Source of the DNA: Actinomycetes bacterium
GTDB taxonomy: Bacteria; Actinomycetota; Acidimicrobiia; Acidimicrobiales; Ilumatobacteraceae
Length of the DNA: 64,000 nucleotides
Direction: 5' to 3'
NCBI GenBank assembly: GCA_021414085.1
Contig: JAIOPC010000009.1
Span: forward strand, 124,001 to 188,000
Shown: piece after piece, positions 7,538 through 15,716 of the stretch
Position numbering within the stretch: the stretch's first letter is position 1
How the letters are laid out: every line of letters starts with the position of its first letter
Notes under the pieces: generated by a model
What the model saw: only the letters and a program-made list of their open reading frames with translations
Databases searched by the model: none
What the model was told of the DNA's origin: nothing
Translations under genes and position numbers: made by a program

Positions 7538-8701
7538 TTACGCGCCGAGTTCGCGCACGTTGTCGAACTCGAGCTCGTCGTCGTCGCCGAAGAGCTGGCC
7601 ATCGATTGGCAGGGCTTGCCTGCGACGCAGAGTGTCGATCGAGTCGAGCGGCTTTTCCAGGGCACGACGACGGGTGGTGGCGAGCTCGTCGAACGAGCGA
7701 CTGACCGTGTCGAAGTTCTTGCGCACCTTTTCGACCTGTTCGGTGTATTTGCCCCACTGCTGGCCGAACTTGCCGAGTAGGCCAAGGATCTCTTTGCTGG
7801 TTTGCTCGATCATGAAGTTGTCGAATGCTTGGCGAATGACGCCTAAGAACGCGAACAGCGTCATCGGCGAGCAGATCACGATGTTTTGCGCCATCGCTTC
7901 TTCGATCAGCGACGTGTCGGACTCGTGGATGAACGCGGCCAGGCTTTCGTTGGGAACGAACAGCAACACGTTGTCGACTGTTGGGCGATCGTCGGTTTGC
8001 GCGTAATCGCGGCGTGCCAGCTCGCGCACCCGTGCCCGCACGTCGCGAACGAACGTGGCGCGATGCGCATCGCGCTCTGCGTCGGTGCCAGCCTCGAGGT
8101 ACTTCAAGTACGACGCCATCGGAAACTTGACATCCATGAACAGCACGTGCCCCTTGGGAAGCACAAACGTGAAGTCGGGGATCCCCTTGCCGTCGCCATC
8201 GACCGCAGTGCGCTTGAAGTAGTTGACCTTCTCTTGCATGCCAGCCATGCGCAACACGTCTTCGGCCATGCGCTCGCCCCACTGGCCTCGCGCGTTGCTG
8301 GACGCCAACGCCTCGCGCAAGCTGTTGGCGGTACCGGCCAGCGACTGCGTGATCTCGGTGTGTGCCTTCAACGAGCTATCGACCTGGCCGAAGCGCTGGC
8401 TAGTGGCCTCACCGAGTTTCTGGACGAGAGCCGACAGTCGACCAAGGTCGGCCTGGACACCTGACTGGACCTCGCCCAGCTTGGCGTCGATCAGCAACTG
8501 CCGGGTCTCTAGCGATGCATCGGCGGCGTTGGTGTGTGCACCCAACTGCTCGCGAGCGATGGTGATGGCGTGCTCGATCGCCTGGCGCGTGGCCTGACCG
8601 CTGTCGTGCGGGGTGGCACGGCGGTTTGCCAGCAGCCACGCGATCGCCGCGGCCGCCGCCACGAGCAGAACGACAAGTACAGGTTCCATACGTCCCATCA
8701 T
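7538..8701 (-). CDS. rmuC: DNA recombination protein RmuC homologue
   Basis: Membrane-anchored protein of the restriction-endonuclease-like superfamily that limits rearrangements such as inversions at repeats. The 387-residue protein begins with a hydrophobic anchor (about residues 6-24), then a coiled coil, then the RmuC core with GQWGERMAEDVLR, IPDFTFVLP and FMDVKFPMASYLKYLEA, followed by the nuclease-fold region. The ATG at 8701 is used; a second in-frame ATG at 8689 is equally plausible. It lies downstream of xseA's neighbours on the same strand, giving a run of DNA-metabolism genes, and is separated from the upstream ABC gene by a palindromic repeat. Confidence 0.9.
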   Translation of the reverse strand: MMGRMEPVLVVLLVAAAAAIAWLLANRRATPHDSGQATRQAIEHAITIAREQLGAHTNAADASLETRQLLIDAKLGEVQSGVQADLGRLSALVQKLGEATSQRFGQVDSSLKAHTEITQSLAGTANSLREALASSNARGQWGERMAEDVLRMAGMQEKVNYFKRTAVDGDGKGIPDFTFVLPKGHVLFMDVKFPMASYLKYLEAGTDAERDAHRATFVRDVRARVRELARRDYAQTDDRPTVDNVLLFVPNESLAAFIHESDTSLIEEAMAQNIVICSPMTLFAFLGVIRQAFDNFMIEQTSKEILGLLGKFGQQWGKYTEQVEKVRKNFDTVSRSFDELATTRRRALEKPLDSIDTLRRRQALPIDGQLFGDDDELEFDNVRELGA

Positions 8702-8740
8702 GACGAGGGGGTGTCACAGGGTTCGCGGATGCCGGTAAGT

Positions 8741-8808
8741 CGGGGGTTTCGTGCCCGTTTTCAGGCACGAAACCCCCGGCAAACGTTCTGCGGCATGAAA
8801 CCCCCGGC
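8741..8808. repeat. Palindromic GGGGGTTTC hairpin repeat, copy 1
   Basis: A perfect 15-bp inverted repeat with arms CGGGGGTTTCGTGCC (8741-8755) and GGCACGAAACCCCCG (8764-8778) around an 8-base loop. A further half-copy GCATGAAACCCCCGG follows at 8793-8807. The same architecture, with a near-identical core, recurs at 52232-52289. It lies just 3' of the ABC exporter on the reverse strand and before rmuC, so it may act as a terminator; it also looks like a dispersed REP-type element. Confidence 0.75.
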
Positions 8809-8821
8809 TGAGAACGCTGAG

Positions 8822-10684
8822 TTAGGCGGGGATGTTGGTTTCGCCGGCTCTTACTTGGGCGGCGTACATGCCATCGAGGGCAATGAGTTCGTCGTGGGTG
8901 CCTTGTTCGACGATCCGGCCGTTGTCGAGCACGACGATGCGGTCGGCATCGCGGATCGTCGACAAGCGGTGGGCGATGACGAGCGCTGTGCGGCCCTTCA
9001 GCGCTTCTTCGAACGCGGCCTGCACGTGCGCCTCGTTCTCGTTGTCGAGATGGCTGGTCGCTTCGTCGAGGATCATCAGCGCCGGGTTCTTCAACAGCAG
9101 CCTGGCGATTGCCAACCGCTGCTTCTCGCCGCCGCTCAATCGGTATCCGCGCTCGCCCACCATCGTGTCGTACCCATCCGGAAGGGCGGCGATCACATCG
9201 TGAATGCGCGCTCCGCTGCAAGCCGCGTCGAGCTCCGCCACCGTCGCATCGGGGCGCGCGTACAACAAGTTGGCGCGGATCGATTCGTGAAACAGGTGCG
9301 GGTCTTGGCTGACGACTCCGATCGCGGCGCGCAACGACTGCTGGGTGAGATCGCGCACGTCGTGGCCATCAACGAGCAACGCACCGGAGGTCACGTCGTA
9401 CAACCGCGGAATCAAACTCGACAGCGTGGTCTTGCCGGAACCGGATGCGCCCACCAACGCAACCGTGTCGCCCGGTTCGATCACCAGCGACACGCCCTGA
9501 AGAACATCGCGATCGGAGTCGCTGCCCAGGATCGCGCTCGGCGCTTCGAGCGACCGAACGGTGACTTCCGCGGCAGTCGGGTAGCGGAACCACACATCGC
9601 GAAACTCAATGCGACCCTTGGGTGCGACGAGATCAACCGCGCCCGGGCGATCGACGATCGGTTCCGGCGCATCGAGCACCTCGAACACGCGCTCGAAGCT
9701 GACCATTGCGGTCATGAGGTCGACGCGCGCGTTGGTAAGGCCGGTCAGCGGTTGATACACGTGCGTCACCAACGTCGCCAGCGCAACAAGATCGCCAACC
9801 TCAAGGCTGCCGTCGACGACCAAGTGAGCGCCAACGCCGTAGATCGCCGCGGCACCGAGCGCGCCGACCAAGCCAAGCGCGACAAAGAACACGCGGCCAT
9901 ACATGGCGGCCTTCACGCCGGTGTCGCGCACCTTCGAGGCGCGCTTCGAAAACAGATCGACCTCGTCGCGTTGCCGGCCGAACAACTTCACCAGCAGCGC
10001 GCCAGCCACGTTGAAGCGCTCAGCCATCTGCGAGTTCATCTCCGCATTGGTCGACATGTTCTCGCGCGAGATGCCTTGCAAACGACGGCCGACCCGCTTC
10101 GCGGGGATGATGAAGATCGGCAATGCGATCAGCGCCAACAACGTCAGCCGCCATTCGAGAACGGCCATCGCGCCCAGCGACGTGATCAGCACCACGACGT
10201 TGCTGACCACGCTGCCCAGCGTGCTGGTGACTGCGGTCTGCGCGCCGACGACGTCGTTGTTCAAGCGGCTGGTCAGTGCGCCGGTCTGCGTGCGAGTGAA
10301 GAACGCAATCGGCATGCGCTGCACCTTGGCGAACAACGCGACGCGCAGGTCGTAGATCAGACCCTCGCCGATGCGCGCACTGCACCAGCGCTGCACGATC
10401 GCCAAACCGGCACTACCGATCGCCGCGACCACGACGAAGATTGCCAACAGCGTGATGAAGCCGCGATCTTTGTTGGGTATTGCGTCGTTGAGAATGGTTC
10501 GAAATGCGAACGGCGGAACGAGATCGATCAGCGCCGCCGTCACGATTGCTCCGAGGAACAGGCTGATCGTGCCGCGGTACGGTCGCGCAAACTGCCATGC
10601 CCGTACGAGGGAACTGCGCTGCAGTTTCTTCCCCTTCACGGCGTCGGAATCGCCCGGCATCAACATGTGAGGGCCCATCCGCAT
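8822..10684 (-). CDS. ABC-type exporter, fused permease and ATPase (ABCB-like half-transporter)
   Basis: A 620-residue homodimer-type exporter. The membrane domain (about 25-330) has six predicted helices. The ATPase domain carries Walker A GASGSGKTT, Q-loop region GVVSQDPHLFHESI, ABC signature LSGGEKQRLAIARL, Walker B ALMILDEATSHLD and the H-loop IAHRLSTI. The substrate cannot be predicted. ATG at 10684 is chosen because a reverse-strand TATCCT lies 7 bases upstream. Transcription diverges from the hydrolase gene at 10731; the two promoters sit back to back in a 46-base gap. A palindromic hairpin follows the stop. Confidence 0.9.
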   Translation of the reverse strand: MRMGPHMLMPGDSDAVKGKKLQRSSLVRAWQFARPYRGTISLFLGAIVTAALIDLVPPFAFRTILNDAIPNKDRGFITLLAIFVVVAAIGSAGLAIVQRWCSARIGEGLIYDLRVALFAKVQRMPIAFFTRTQTGALTSRLNNDVVGAQTAVTSTLGSVVSNVVVLITSLGAMAVLEWRLTLLALIALPIFIIPAKRVGRRLQGISRENMSTNAEMNSQMAERFNVAGALLVKLFGRQRDEVDLFSKRASKVRDTGVKAAMYGRVFFVALGLVGALGAAAIYGVGAHLVVDGSLEVGDLVALATLVTHVYQPLTGLTNARVDLMTAMVSFERVFEVLDAPEPIVDRPGAVDLVAPKGRIEFRDVWFRYPTAAEVTVRSLEAPSAILGSDSDRDVLQGVSLVIEPGDTVALVGASGSGKTTLSSLIPRLYDVTSGALLVDGHDVRDLTQQSLRAAIGVVSQDPHLFHESIRANLLYARPDATVAELDAACSGARIHDVIAALPDGYDTMVGERGYRLSGGEKQRLAIARLLLKNPALMILDEATSHLDNENEAHVQAAFEEALKGRTALVIAHRLSTIRDADRIVVLDNGRIVEQGTHDELIALDGMYAAQVRAGETNIPA

Positions 10685-10691
10685 GCGGTTG

Positions 10692-10697
10692 AGGATA
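10692..10697 (-). promoter_or_regulatory. -10 box of a leaderless promoter
   Basis: Reverse-strand TATCCT, 7 bases before the ATG at 10684 of the ABC exporter; it decides this start among several in-frame ATGs. Confidence 0.5.
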
Positions 10698-10717
10698 CGG
10701 ACGCCACACGACACTTC

Positions 10718-10723
10718 TACGAT
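10718..10723 (+). promoter_or_regulatory. -10 box of a leaderless promoter
   Basis: TACGAT, 7 bases before the ATG at 10731 of the first lipoprotein hydrolase. Confidence 0.5.
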
Positions 10724-10730
10724 GTGTGGC

Positions 10731-12299
10731 ATGCGCCGATTCACCATTGTTGCCACGTGCTGTCTGTTGTTCGCTGCGTGCGGCGACGGGATCGACGAGG
10801 GAGCCAACGAGGGCCGCGGCGACCGCGGCACGATCGATGGCGTCACGCTGAACACGCCCGACTCCGAATCTGAAACGACCGGGCCCGACGACACCAACAC
10901 GCCCGATACCGGCGGCGGCGCAACGGATCCGTCAGACGCCCAGTTCGGTTGGTACGACTACGGCGATGGCACTCAAGATGGAACGCTGACAGTCCCGCTC
11001 GATTACGACGACCCGAACGGCGAACAGATCACGCTGTTTGTCGTGCGCCATCTCGCCGCCGACCCGGCGCAGCGGATCGGCACCCTGCTGGTCAACCCCG
11101 GTGGCCCCGGCTACGGCGGCAGCGGCCTCGCGTACAGCGCCGACGGCATCTACGGGCAGGCACTACTCGATCGCTTCGACATCGTTGGGTGGGACCCGCG
11201 CGGCACCGGCAGTAGCGAACCCGCCGTCGATTGCGTCGACGACTACGACCACTTCTTCGGCCTCGACTCGTCGCCCGACACCAACGCGGAACGCCAGGAT
11301 CTGATCGACGCCGGGACTGAGTTCGGTGATGCATGCGAAGCCGAGAACGCAGACTTGCTGCCCCACCTCAGCACGGCGGACTCCGCGCGCGACATGGACT
11401 CCATACGCGAAGCGTTGGGCGAAGAGACGATCAGCTACTTCGGCTTCAGCTACGGCAGCGAGTTGGGCGCGACGTGGGCCACCATGTTCCCCGACACCGT
11501 GCGCGCTGTGGTGCTCGACGGCGCGATCGATCCGACCGTTGGATACCTGGAGCAGAACATTCAGCAGGCCGCCGGCTTCGAGGCCACGTTCGACGTGTTC
11601 CTCGCACAATGCAGCGCCGACAGTAGTTGCGCCTTCCACAACGGCGGCGACGCCGAGGGCGCGTTCGACGAATTGAGTGCCGACATCGATGCGCATCCGA
11701 TCACCGTCGACGCCGATCGCACCAAGGTCACCCAGGGCGTGCTGTTCACCGCCGTTGCGCAGGCGATGTACGACCAGTCGTACTGGCCGCGACTCGAGTT
11801 GGCACTCGCCGACCTGCAAGACGGCGACGGCCGCGCCACGCTCGAGCTGTACGACGATTACTTCGGGTATCTGGGCGGCGAATGGGGTAACGAGCTCGAG
11901 GCCTACTTCGCGATCAACTGCCTCGACGATCCCGGCAGCACCGGCCCGGACGACTTGCTGTCGCACGAGGCCGAGTTCGCGGCCGCGGCGCCACGATTGG
12001 GCCGCGGTTGGATGGCCGAGCTGCTGTTCTGTTCGGTCTGGCCGGTACCCGCTGCTCCACCGATCGAAATCACCGGCGCTGGCGCTGGGCAGATCGTGGT
12101 GATGGGCACGACCGGTGACCCGGCAACTCCGTTGCAATCGACGCGCAACATGGCCAAGGCACTTGAGGACGGGCGCCTGGTCGTCGTCGAGGCGGATCAG
12201 CACACCGGTTACGGCGTGAACAGTTGTGGCGACAACACCGTTGACAACTATTTGGTCGATCCTTCAGCACCACTTGACGACGAAATCGACTGCACCTGA
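10731..12299 (+). CDS. Lipoprotein alpha/beta hydrolase, TAP-like (tripeptidyl aminopeptidase family)
   Basis: A secreted, membrane-tethered serine hydrolase of the TAP/SlpD family, whose members remove N-terminal tripeptides or act as esterases. The 522-residue protein has a signal peptide with lipobox LFAAC (cysteine 17), an acidic linker, then the alpha/beta hydrolase fold. It has the oxyanion segment VNPGGPGYGGSG, WDPRGTGSSEP, the nucleophile serine 240 in GFSYGSELG, an acid in GTTGDPATPLQSTRN and the histidine in ADQHTGYGVNSC. Cysteines are conserved with the next gene. ATG 10731 is chosen because of the -10 box 7 bases before it and the signal peptide. The gene at 12326 is a tandem paralogue. 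Confidence 0.85.
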   Translation: MRRFTIVATCCLLFAACGDGIDEGANEGRGDRGTIDGVTLNTPDSESETTGPDDTNTPDTGGGATDPSDAQFGWYDYGDGTQDGTLTVPLDYDDPNGEQITLFVVRHLAADPAQRIGTLLVNPGGPGYGGSGLAYSADGIYGQALLDRFDIVGWDPRGTGSSEPAVDCVDDYDHFFGLDSSPDTNAERQDLIDAGTEFGDACEAENADLLPHLSTADSARDMDSIREALGEETISYFGFSYGSELGATWATMFPDTVRAVVLDGAIDPTVGYLEQNIQQAAGFEATFDVFLAQCSADSSCAFHNGGDAEGAFDELSADIDAHPITVDADRTKVTQGVLFTAVAQAMYDQSYWPRLELALADLQDGDGRATLELYDDYFGYLGGEWGNELEAYFAINCLDDPGSTGPDDLLSHEAEFAAAAPRLGRGWMAELLFCSVWPVPAAPPIEITGAGAGQIVVMGTTGDPATPLQSTRNMAKALEDGRLVVVEADQHTGYGVNSCGDNTVDNYLVDPSAPLDDEIDCT

Positions 12300-12312
12300 C
12301 CCTCGCAGGCCC

Positions 12313-12318
12313 TAGCGT
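12313..12318 (+). promoter_or_regulatory. -10 box of a leaderless promoter
   Basis: TAGCGT, 7 bases before the ATG at 12326. An in-frame GTG at 12317 falls inside this box, so the ATG is the likelier start. Confidence 0.5.
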
Positions 12319-12325
12319 GTCGGCC

Positions 12326-13855
12326 ATGCTTCGTACCTCCCGCTCAATCAGGACTGCGCTGACAACAGCACTCACGGTCACCTTTGCTCTCACCGCTGCC
12401 GCGTGCACCGACAGCAAGAAGGACACCGCCGCGACTACAACCGCACGTGTCGACGAATCAACTCCGGGCACCGATGCCCCGACCACCGACAACTTCGAAT
12501 TTGTCGACTTCGGTGCCGACAACGTGCAGGTGGGGCACTTGGAGGTGCCGCTCGACTACGCCGACCCGTCGCTGGGCACCATCGATCTCTACGTCACGCG
12601 CCACTTGGCCGACCCCGCGCAACGAATCGGCAGCCTGCTGGTCAACCCCGGTGGCCCCGGCTTCGGCGGTAGCGACTTCGCGATCTACGCCGACCAGATC
12701 TACAGCCAGACGCTGCTCGATCACTTCGACATCATCGGCTGGGACCCGCGCGGCACTGGCCTCAGCGAGCCGGCGATCGACTGCGTCGACGACTACGACC
12801 TTTACTTCGCAAACACCGACATCACCCCCGACGACGATGCCGAGAAGCAGCGACTGATTGATTCCGCCCAAGAGTTCACGGACAACTGCGTGAACAACAA
12901 CCCCGACCTGCTTCCCTACGTGGGCACCAACAACTCAGCTCGCGACATGGACGCAATCCGCGCCGCCCTCGGTGAAGAGAAGATCTCGTACTTCGGGTTC
13001 AGCTACGGCAGCGAGCTTGGCGCAACCTGGGCCACGTTGTTCCCCGACACGGTGCGCGCCGCCGTGCTCGACGGTGCGGCCGACCCCGACGCCGACTTCG
13101 TCGAGAGCGGCCTGCAGCAGGCCGCTGGGTTTGAAGGCAGCATCGCAACGTTCCTTGCGAAGTGCAGTGCCAAGGCGAGTTGCGCGTTCAACAACGGCGG
13201 CAACGCCGAAGACGCGTTCGACGCTTTGATGCTGGCCATCGACGAGAACCCGCTTCCGACGACTGACGGCCGCCCCGACCTGACGCGTGGCATGGCGCTG
13301 ACGGGCGTCGCCGACGCGATGTATAGCGAGAGTCTGTGGCCCGACCTCGAGCAAGCACTCGCCGACGCGCAGAACGGCGACGGCGCCGGGTTGCTGGCGT
13401 TGTACGACGACTACTACGTGCGCCAGCCCGACGGCAGCTACGACAACTCGCTGGAGGCCTTCCAGGTCATCGTCTGCCAAGACGACCCCGAGCGCTTGAC
13501 GGTTGCCGAAGACGACTCGACCGCGTACGACTACAACGTCGCCGCGCCGCGTTTCGCGCCTGGCACCACCGGCTCGTACTTCTGCACGTTCTTCCCGGAA
13601 GCTCGCGACCCACGGGTGGCGATCACCGGTATCGGCGCCGGCCCCATCCTGGTGATGGGCACCACCGGCGACCCGGCCACACCGCTGCAGAGCACCGAGA
13701 ACATGGCCAACGCGCTGGAAGACGGGCGCTTCGTGATTGTGACCGCTGATCAGCACACCGGCTACGGCGTCAACCAGTGCGCCTACGACGTGATCGACAA
13801 TTACCTGATCGACCCCGCTGCGAACGCACCGGAAGACGGCTTCACCTGCGAGTAG
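12326..13855 (+). CDS. Lipoprotein alpha/beta hydrolase, TAP-like, tandem paralogue
   Basis: A second secreted serine hydrolase, 509 residues, closely similar throughout to the preceding gene. The lipobox TAAAC places the lipid cysteine at residue 27. The nucleophile is serine 226 in GFSYGSELGATWATLFPDT, the acid lies in GTTGDPATPLQSTEN, and the histidine in ADQHTGYGVNQC. The strong similarity, same orientation and short spacing indicate tandem gene duplication. It has its own -10 box, so the copies can be expressed separately. Substrates are not predictable; peptide scavenging at the cell surface is an inference from the family. Confidence 0.85.
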   Translation: MLRTSRSIRTALTTALTVTFALTAAACTDSKKDTAATTTARVDESTPGTDAPTTDNFEFVDFGADNVQVGHLEVPLDYADPSLGTIDLYVTRHLADPAQRIGSLLVNPGGPGFGGSDFAIYADQIYSQTLLDHFDIIGWDPRGTGLSEPAIDCVDDYDLYFANTDITPDDDAEKQRLIDSAQEFTDNCVNNNPDLLPYVGTNNSARDMDAIRAALGEEKISYFGFSYGSELGATWATLFPDTVRAAVLDGAADPDADFVESGLQQAAGFEGSIATFLAKCSAKASCAFNNGGNAEDAFDALMLAIDENPLPTTDGRPDLTRGMALTGVADAMYSESLWPDLEQALADAQNGDGAGLLALYDDYYVRQPDGSYDNSLEAFQVIVCQDDPERLTVAEDDSTAYDYNVAAPRFAPGTTGSYFCTFFPEARDPRVAITGIGAGPILVMGTTGDPATPLQSTENMANALEDGRFVIVTADQHTGYGVNQCAYDVIDNYLIDPAANAPEDGFTCE

Positions 13856-13880
13856 GTCGCTAGCCGCGACCCAATTCAAA

Positions 13881-13968
13881 TGGCGGAAGGGGTGGGATTT
13901 GAACCCACGGAGGCTTGCACCTCGCACGCTTTCGAGGCGTGTCCCTTTGGCCGCTCGGGCACCCTTCC
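13881..13968 (-). tRNA. tRNA-Ser (anticodon CGA)
   Basis: An 88-base class II tRNA on the reverse strand. The acceptor stem is GGAAGGG/CCCTTCC, and the 3' CCA is encoded (13881-13883). The anticodon loop CTCGAAA closed by CACGC/GCGTG gives anticodon CGA (UCG codons). A long variable arm and a T-loop GTTCAAATC are present. It decodes one of the serine codons common in high-GC genomes. Confidence 0.95.
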
Positions 13969-14020
13969 GGGCGGCACGCTACCGCTTGCGGTCAAAGGTC
14001 CTTCGGAGAATTCTCAAGAT

Positions 14021-14956
14021 ATGGTCAGGACGTGCCGAAAACCGGGTGTGCAAGTGGACCTGTTCAACGGTGAACCCCCCGCGTCGCGCCCCGCATGGCG
14101 CGTGATTGAGGCTGCGCGCAACCAGCATCTCACCGGCGAATTGTCACTTCCTTCCAACCCGCCGACCAACGTGTATCTCATCAATGGCGAGGTGTACTTC
14201 GCTGAGCGCACCACCGACGGTGGCATTGGCGTGCGCCTGTTGGTCGAGGGCGTAATCACCCGCAAGCAGATGAGCAAGGGCTCGGTGATGGTCAGCGGTG
14301 CCGAGCACCTCGGCCGCCTGTTCGAGCGCGACGAAACGATCGATCGCCACGCGGTTGAGCTGTGCGTGGAACTGATGACCGACGATGTGCTGACGTCGGT
14401 GTCCAAGGAAATGGTCGACGGCTACGAGATGACGCTGTACAAACGGCACCCGAGCGGGATCGACCGCTGGCTGCCCAACCAGTCGACCGCCGATGCCCCG
14501 CCCGTGAACGAGGACCAACGCGAAGCTGCCTTCTCCGATCTCGCACCGGCGCCCGTGACGCAGGAACCAGTAGCGCCGGCGCCGGTCGTTCAGGCACCAG
14601 CACCTGCACCAGCACCTGCACCTGCACCTGCACCTGCACCAGTTGTACAAGAGCCGCTGCCCGTGCTCGCGGCAACCCCGGCACCTCCCGCACGTGTCCC
14701 TCAACGGGTGGAGCTCGAGGCGTGGCCCACCGAACCTGCGGCCACTCCGAAGCTGGCAACGGCACAACCTGCCGCCAGCTACCCACCTGCGCCAGCCGCC
14801 GCTCCCGCAGCGCAGCCCGCAGCTGCTGACTCGGCAGTGCCGAGCACTATCGCCGACGAAGTTGCCGACGCCGTCCGACGTGCGCTCGCCGCCATCGACT
14901 CGGTGCTGACTCCGACTGATGACGAGCCAGCGAGCTCGCCACCGCGACCGATGTAG
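14021..14956 (+). CDS. DUF4388/PATAN-like domain protein with Ala-Pro repeat linker
   Basis: A 311-residue protein without signal peptide. The first 130 residues contain a DUF4388-like pattern (LTGELSLPSN, then VYLINGEVYFAERTTDGGIG, then LLVEGVITRKQM). This domain is named from the N terminus of the response regulator PatA and is common in regulators of motility. From about residue 175 the protein becomes Ala/Pro-rich, including a run of eight Pro-Ala type units, and it ends in a short predicted helix (EVADAVRRALAAIDSVL). Function unknown. Nearness to the pilus locus makes a role in pilus control possible but unproven. A GGAG lies 12 bases before the ATG; a downstream GTG start is an alternative. 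Confidence 0.6.
   Translation: MVRTCRKPGVQVDLFNGEPPASRPAWRVIEAARNQHLTGELSLPSNPPTNVYLINGEVYFAERTTDGGIGVRLLVEGVITRKQMSKGSVMVSGAEHLGRLFERDETIDRHAVELCVELMTDDVLTSVSKEMVDGYEMTLYKRHPSGIDRWLPNQSTADAPPVNEDQREAAFSDLAPAPVTQEPVAPAPVVQAPAPAPAPAPAPAPAPVVQEPLPVLAATPAPPARVPQRVELEAWPTEPAATPKLATAQPAASYPPAPAAAPAAQPAAADSAVPSTIADEVADAVRRALAAIDSVLTPTDDEPASSPPRPM
14594..14641 (+). repeat. Hexanucleotide repeat GCACCW, eight units
   Basis: Eight consecutive units of GCACCT or GCACCA inside the preceding gene encode the Ala-Pro linker. Repeat number could change by slippage in multiples of six without breaking the frame. Confidence 0.9.
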
Positions 14957-14963
14957 CTACCGC

Positions 14964-15413
14964 CTAAGCGCGGCGGGCGGCGAAGAATTCCTTCAGCAGC
15001 CCGGAGCATTCCTCCACCAAGACACCACTCACCGTGGGCGGCCGGTGGTTCAGCCGTCCATCGGCGCACACCTGGTACAAGCTTTCGACCGCACCTGCTT
15101 TCGGATCGGTGGCTCCATACACAAGCCGACCAATCCGAGAATTCACTAGCGCGCCGGCGCACATCAGGCATGGTTCAAGCGTGACGTAGAGGGTGCAGTC
15201 GTTGAGCCGCCAGTGCCCGACAACCGCGGCAGCATCACGCAGAGCGAGAACCTCCGCATGCGCCGTCGGATCGCCTGAAAGCTCCCGTTCGTTATGCCGG
15301 CGAGCAATCACCGCTCCGTCGCGAACCACAACGGCCCCGATCGGTACATCGTCATGCGCCCACGCAGCACGCGCCTCGGCGAGCGCGAGGGTCATGAACT
15401 CCGATTCGGTCAT
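14964..15413 (-). CDS. tadA: tRNA-specific adenosine deaminase
   Basis: Deaminates adenosine 34 of tRNA-Arg(ACG) to inosine. The 149-residue protein has the zinc and catalytic motifs HAE (52-54) and PCLMC (81-85), with ASN-type substrate positions preceding (RRHNERELSGDPTAHAE). The start is ATG 15413: a reverse-strand TAGAGT lies 7 bases upstream, and upstream in-frame sequence lacks family similarity. Its location between two tRNA-Ser genes and near the SRP RNA gene follows a common bacterial arrangement. Confidence 0.93.
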   Translation of the reverse strand: MTESEFMTLALAEARAAWAHDDVPIGAVVVRDGAVIARRHNERELSGDPTAHAEVLALRDAAAVVGHWRLNDCTLYVTLEPCLMCAGALVNSRIGRLVYGATDPKAGAVESLYQVCADGRLNHRPPTVSGVLVEECSGLLKEFFAARRA

Positions 15414-15420
15414 GGGCGGA

Positions 15421-15426
15421 ACTCTA
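15421..15426 (-). promoter_or_regulatory. -10 box of a leaderless promoter
   Basis: Reverse-strand TAGAGT, 7 bases before the tadA ATG at 15413. Confidence 0.5.
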
Positions 15427-15455
15427 CGAACAACTGACGAACATATCCGAGAATT

Positions 15456-15470
15456 GCTATCATTGATAGC
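15456..15470 (+). promoter_or_regulatory. Inverted-repeat operator candidate of the toxin-antitoxin pair
   Basis: GCTATCA and TGATAGC form a 7-bp perfect inverted repeat around a single central T, ending 24 bases before the antitoxin ATG. Ribbon-helix-helix antitoxins bind short palindromes in their own promoters, so this is a good autoregulation site. A strong GGAGG ribosome site (15484-15488) follows. Confidence 0.55.
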
Positions 15471-15494
15471 GTTGATGTTGAACGGAGGTGTTCC

Positions 15495-15716
15495 ATGGCG
15501 CAACTGATAGTGCGCAACGTCGAAGTCGATCTTGTACGGCGGCTGAGGCAGCGCGCCGCCGAACATGGCCATTCTGCAGAGGAAGAGCACCGACAGTTGC
15601 TGCGGGCGGCACTTCGCAGCGAGGGCTTGCTGGATCACCTGGCGAGGATGCCCGAGGCCGGAGCCGACGCCGACTTCGAACGACGTCGCGACCTGCCGCG
15701 CGACGTCAGCCTGTGA
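15495..15716 (+). CDS. FitA/VapB-type ribbon-helix-helix antitoxin
   Basis: A 73-residue protein with the N-terminal pattern MAQLIVRNVEVDLVRRLRQR, typical of FitA-like antitoxins (beta strand then helix), followed by HGHSAEEEHRQLLRAAL and an acidic tail expected to wrap the toxin. It has a GGAGG ribosome site 6 bases before the ATG, unlike the leaderless neighbours. It overlaps the toxin start by 4 bases (GTGA). It would neutralise the PIN toxin and repress the promoter through the palindrome at 15456. Confidence 0.85.
   Translation: MAQLIVRNVEVDLVRRLRQRAAEHGHSAEEEHRQLLRAALRSEGLLDHLARMPEAGADADFERRRDLPRDVSL

Noticed and set aside
8534-10873. A 779-codon open frame on the plus strand
   Set aside because: It is antisense to the ABC exporter and the start of rmuC, both of which have clear family motifs; the product is a low-complexity Arg/Asp/His-rich shadow.
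15488-15712. Longer N-terminal form of the PIN toxin beginning near 15488
   Set aside because: It would overlap the whole antitoxin gene in another frame. The GTGA overlap at 15713 and the normal PIN-domain start favour the shorter protein.
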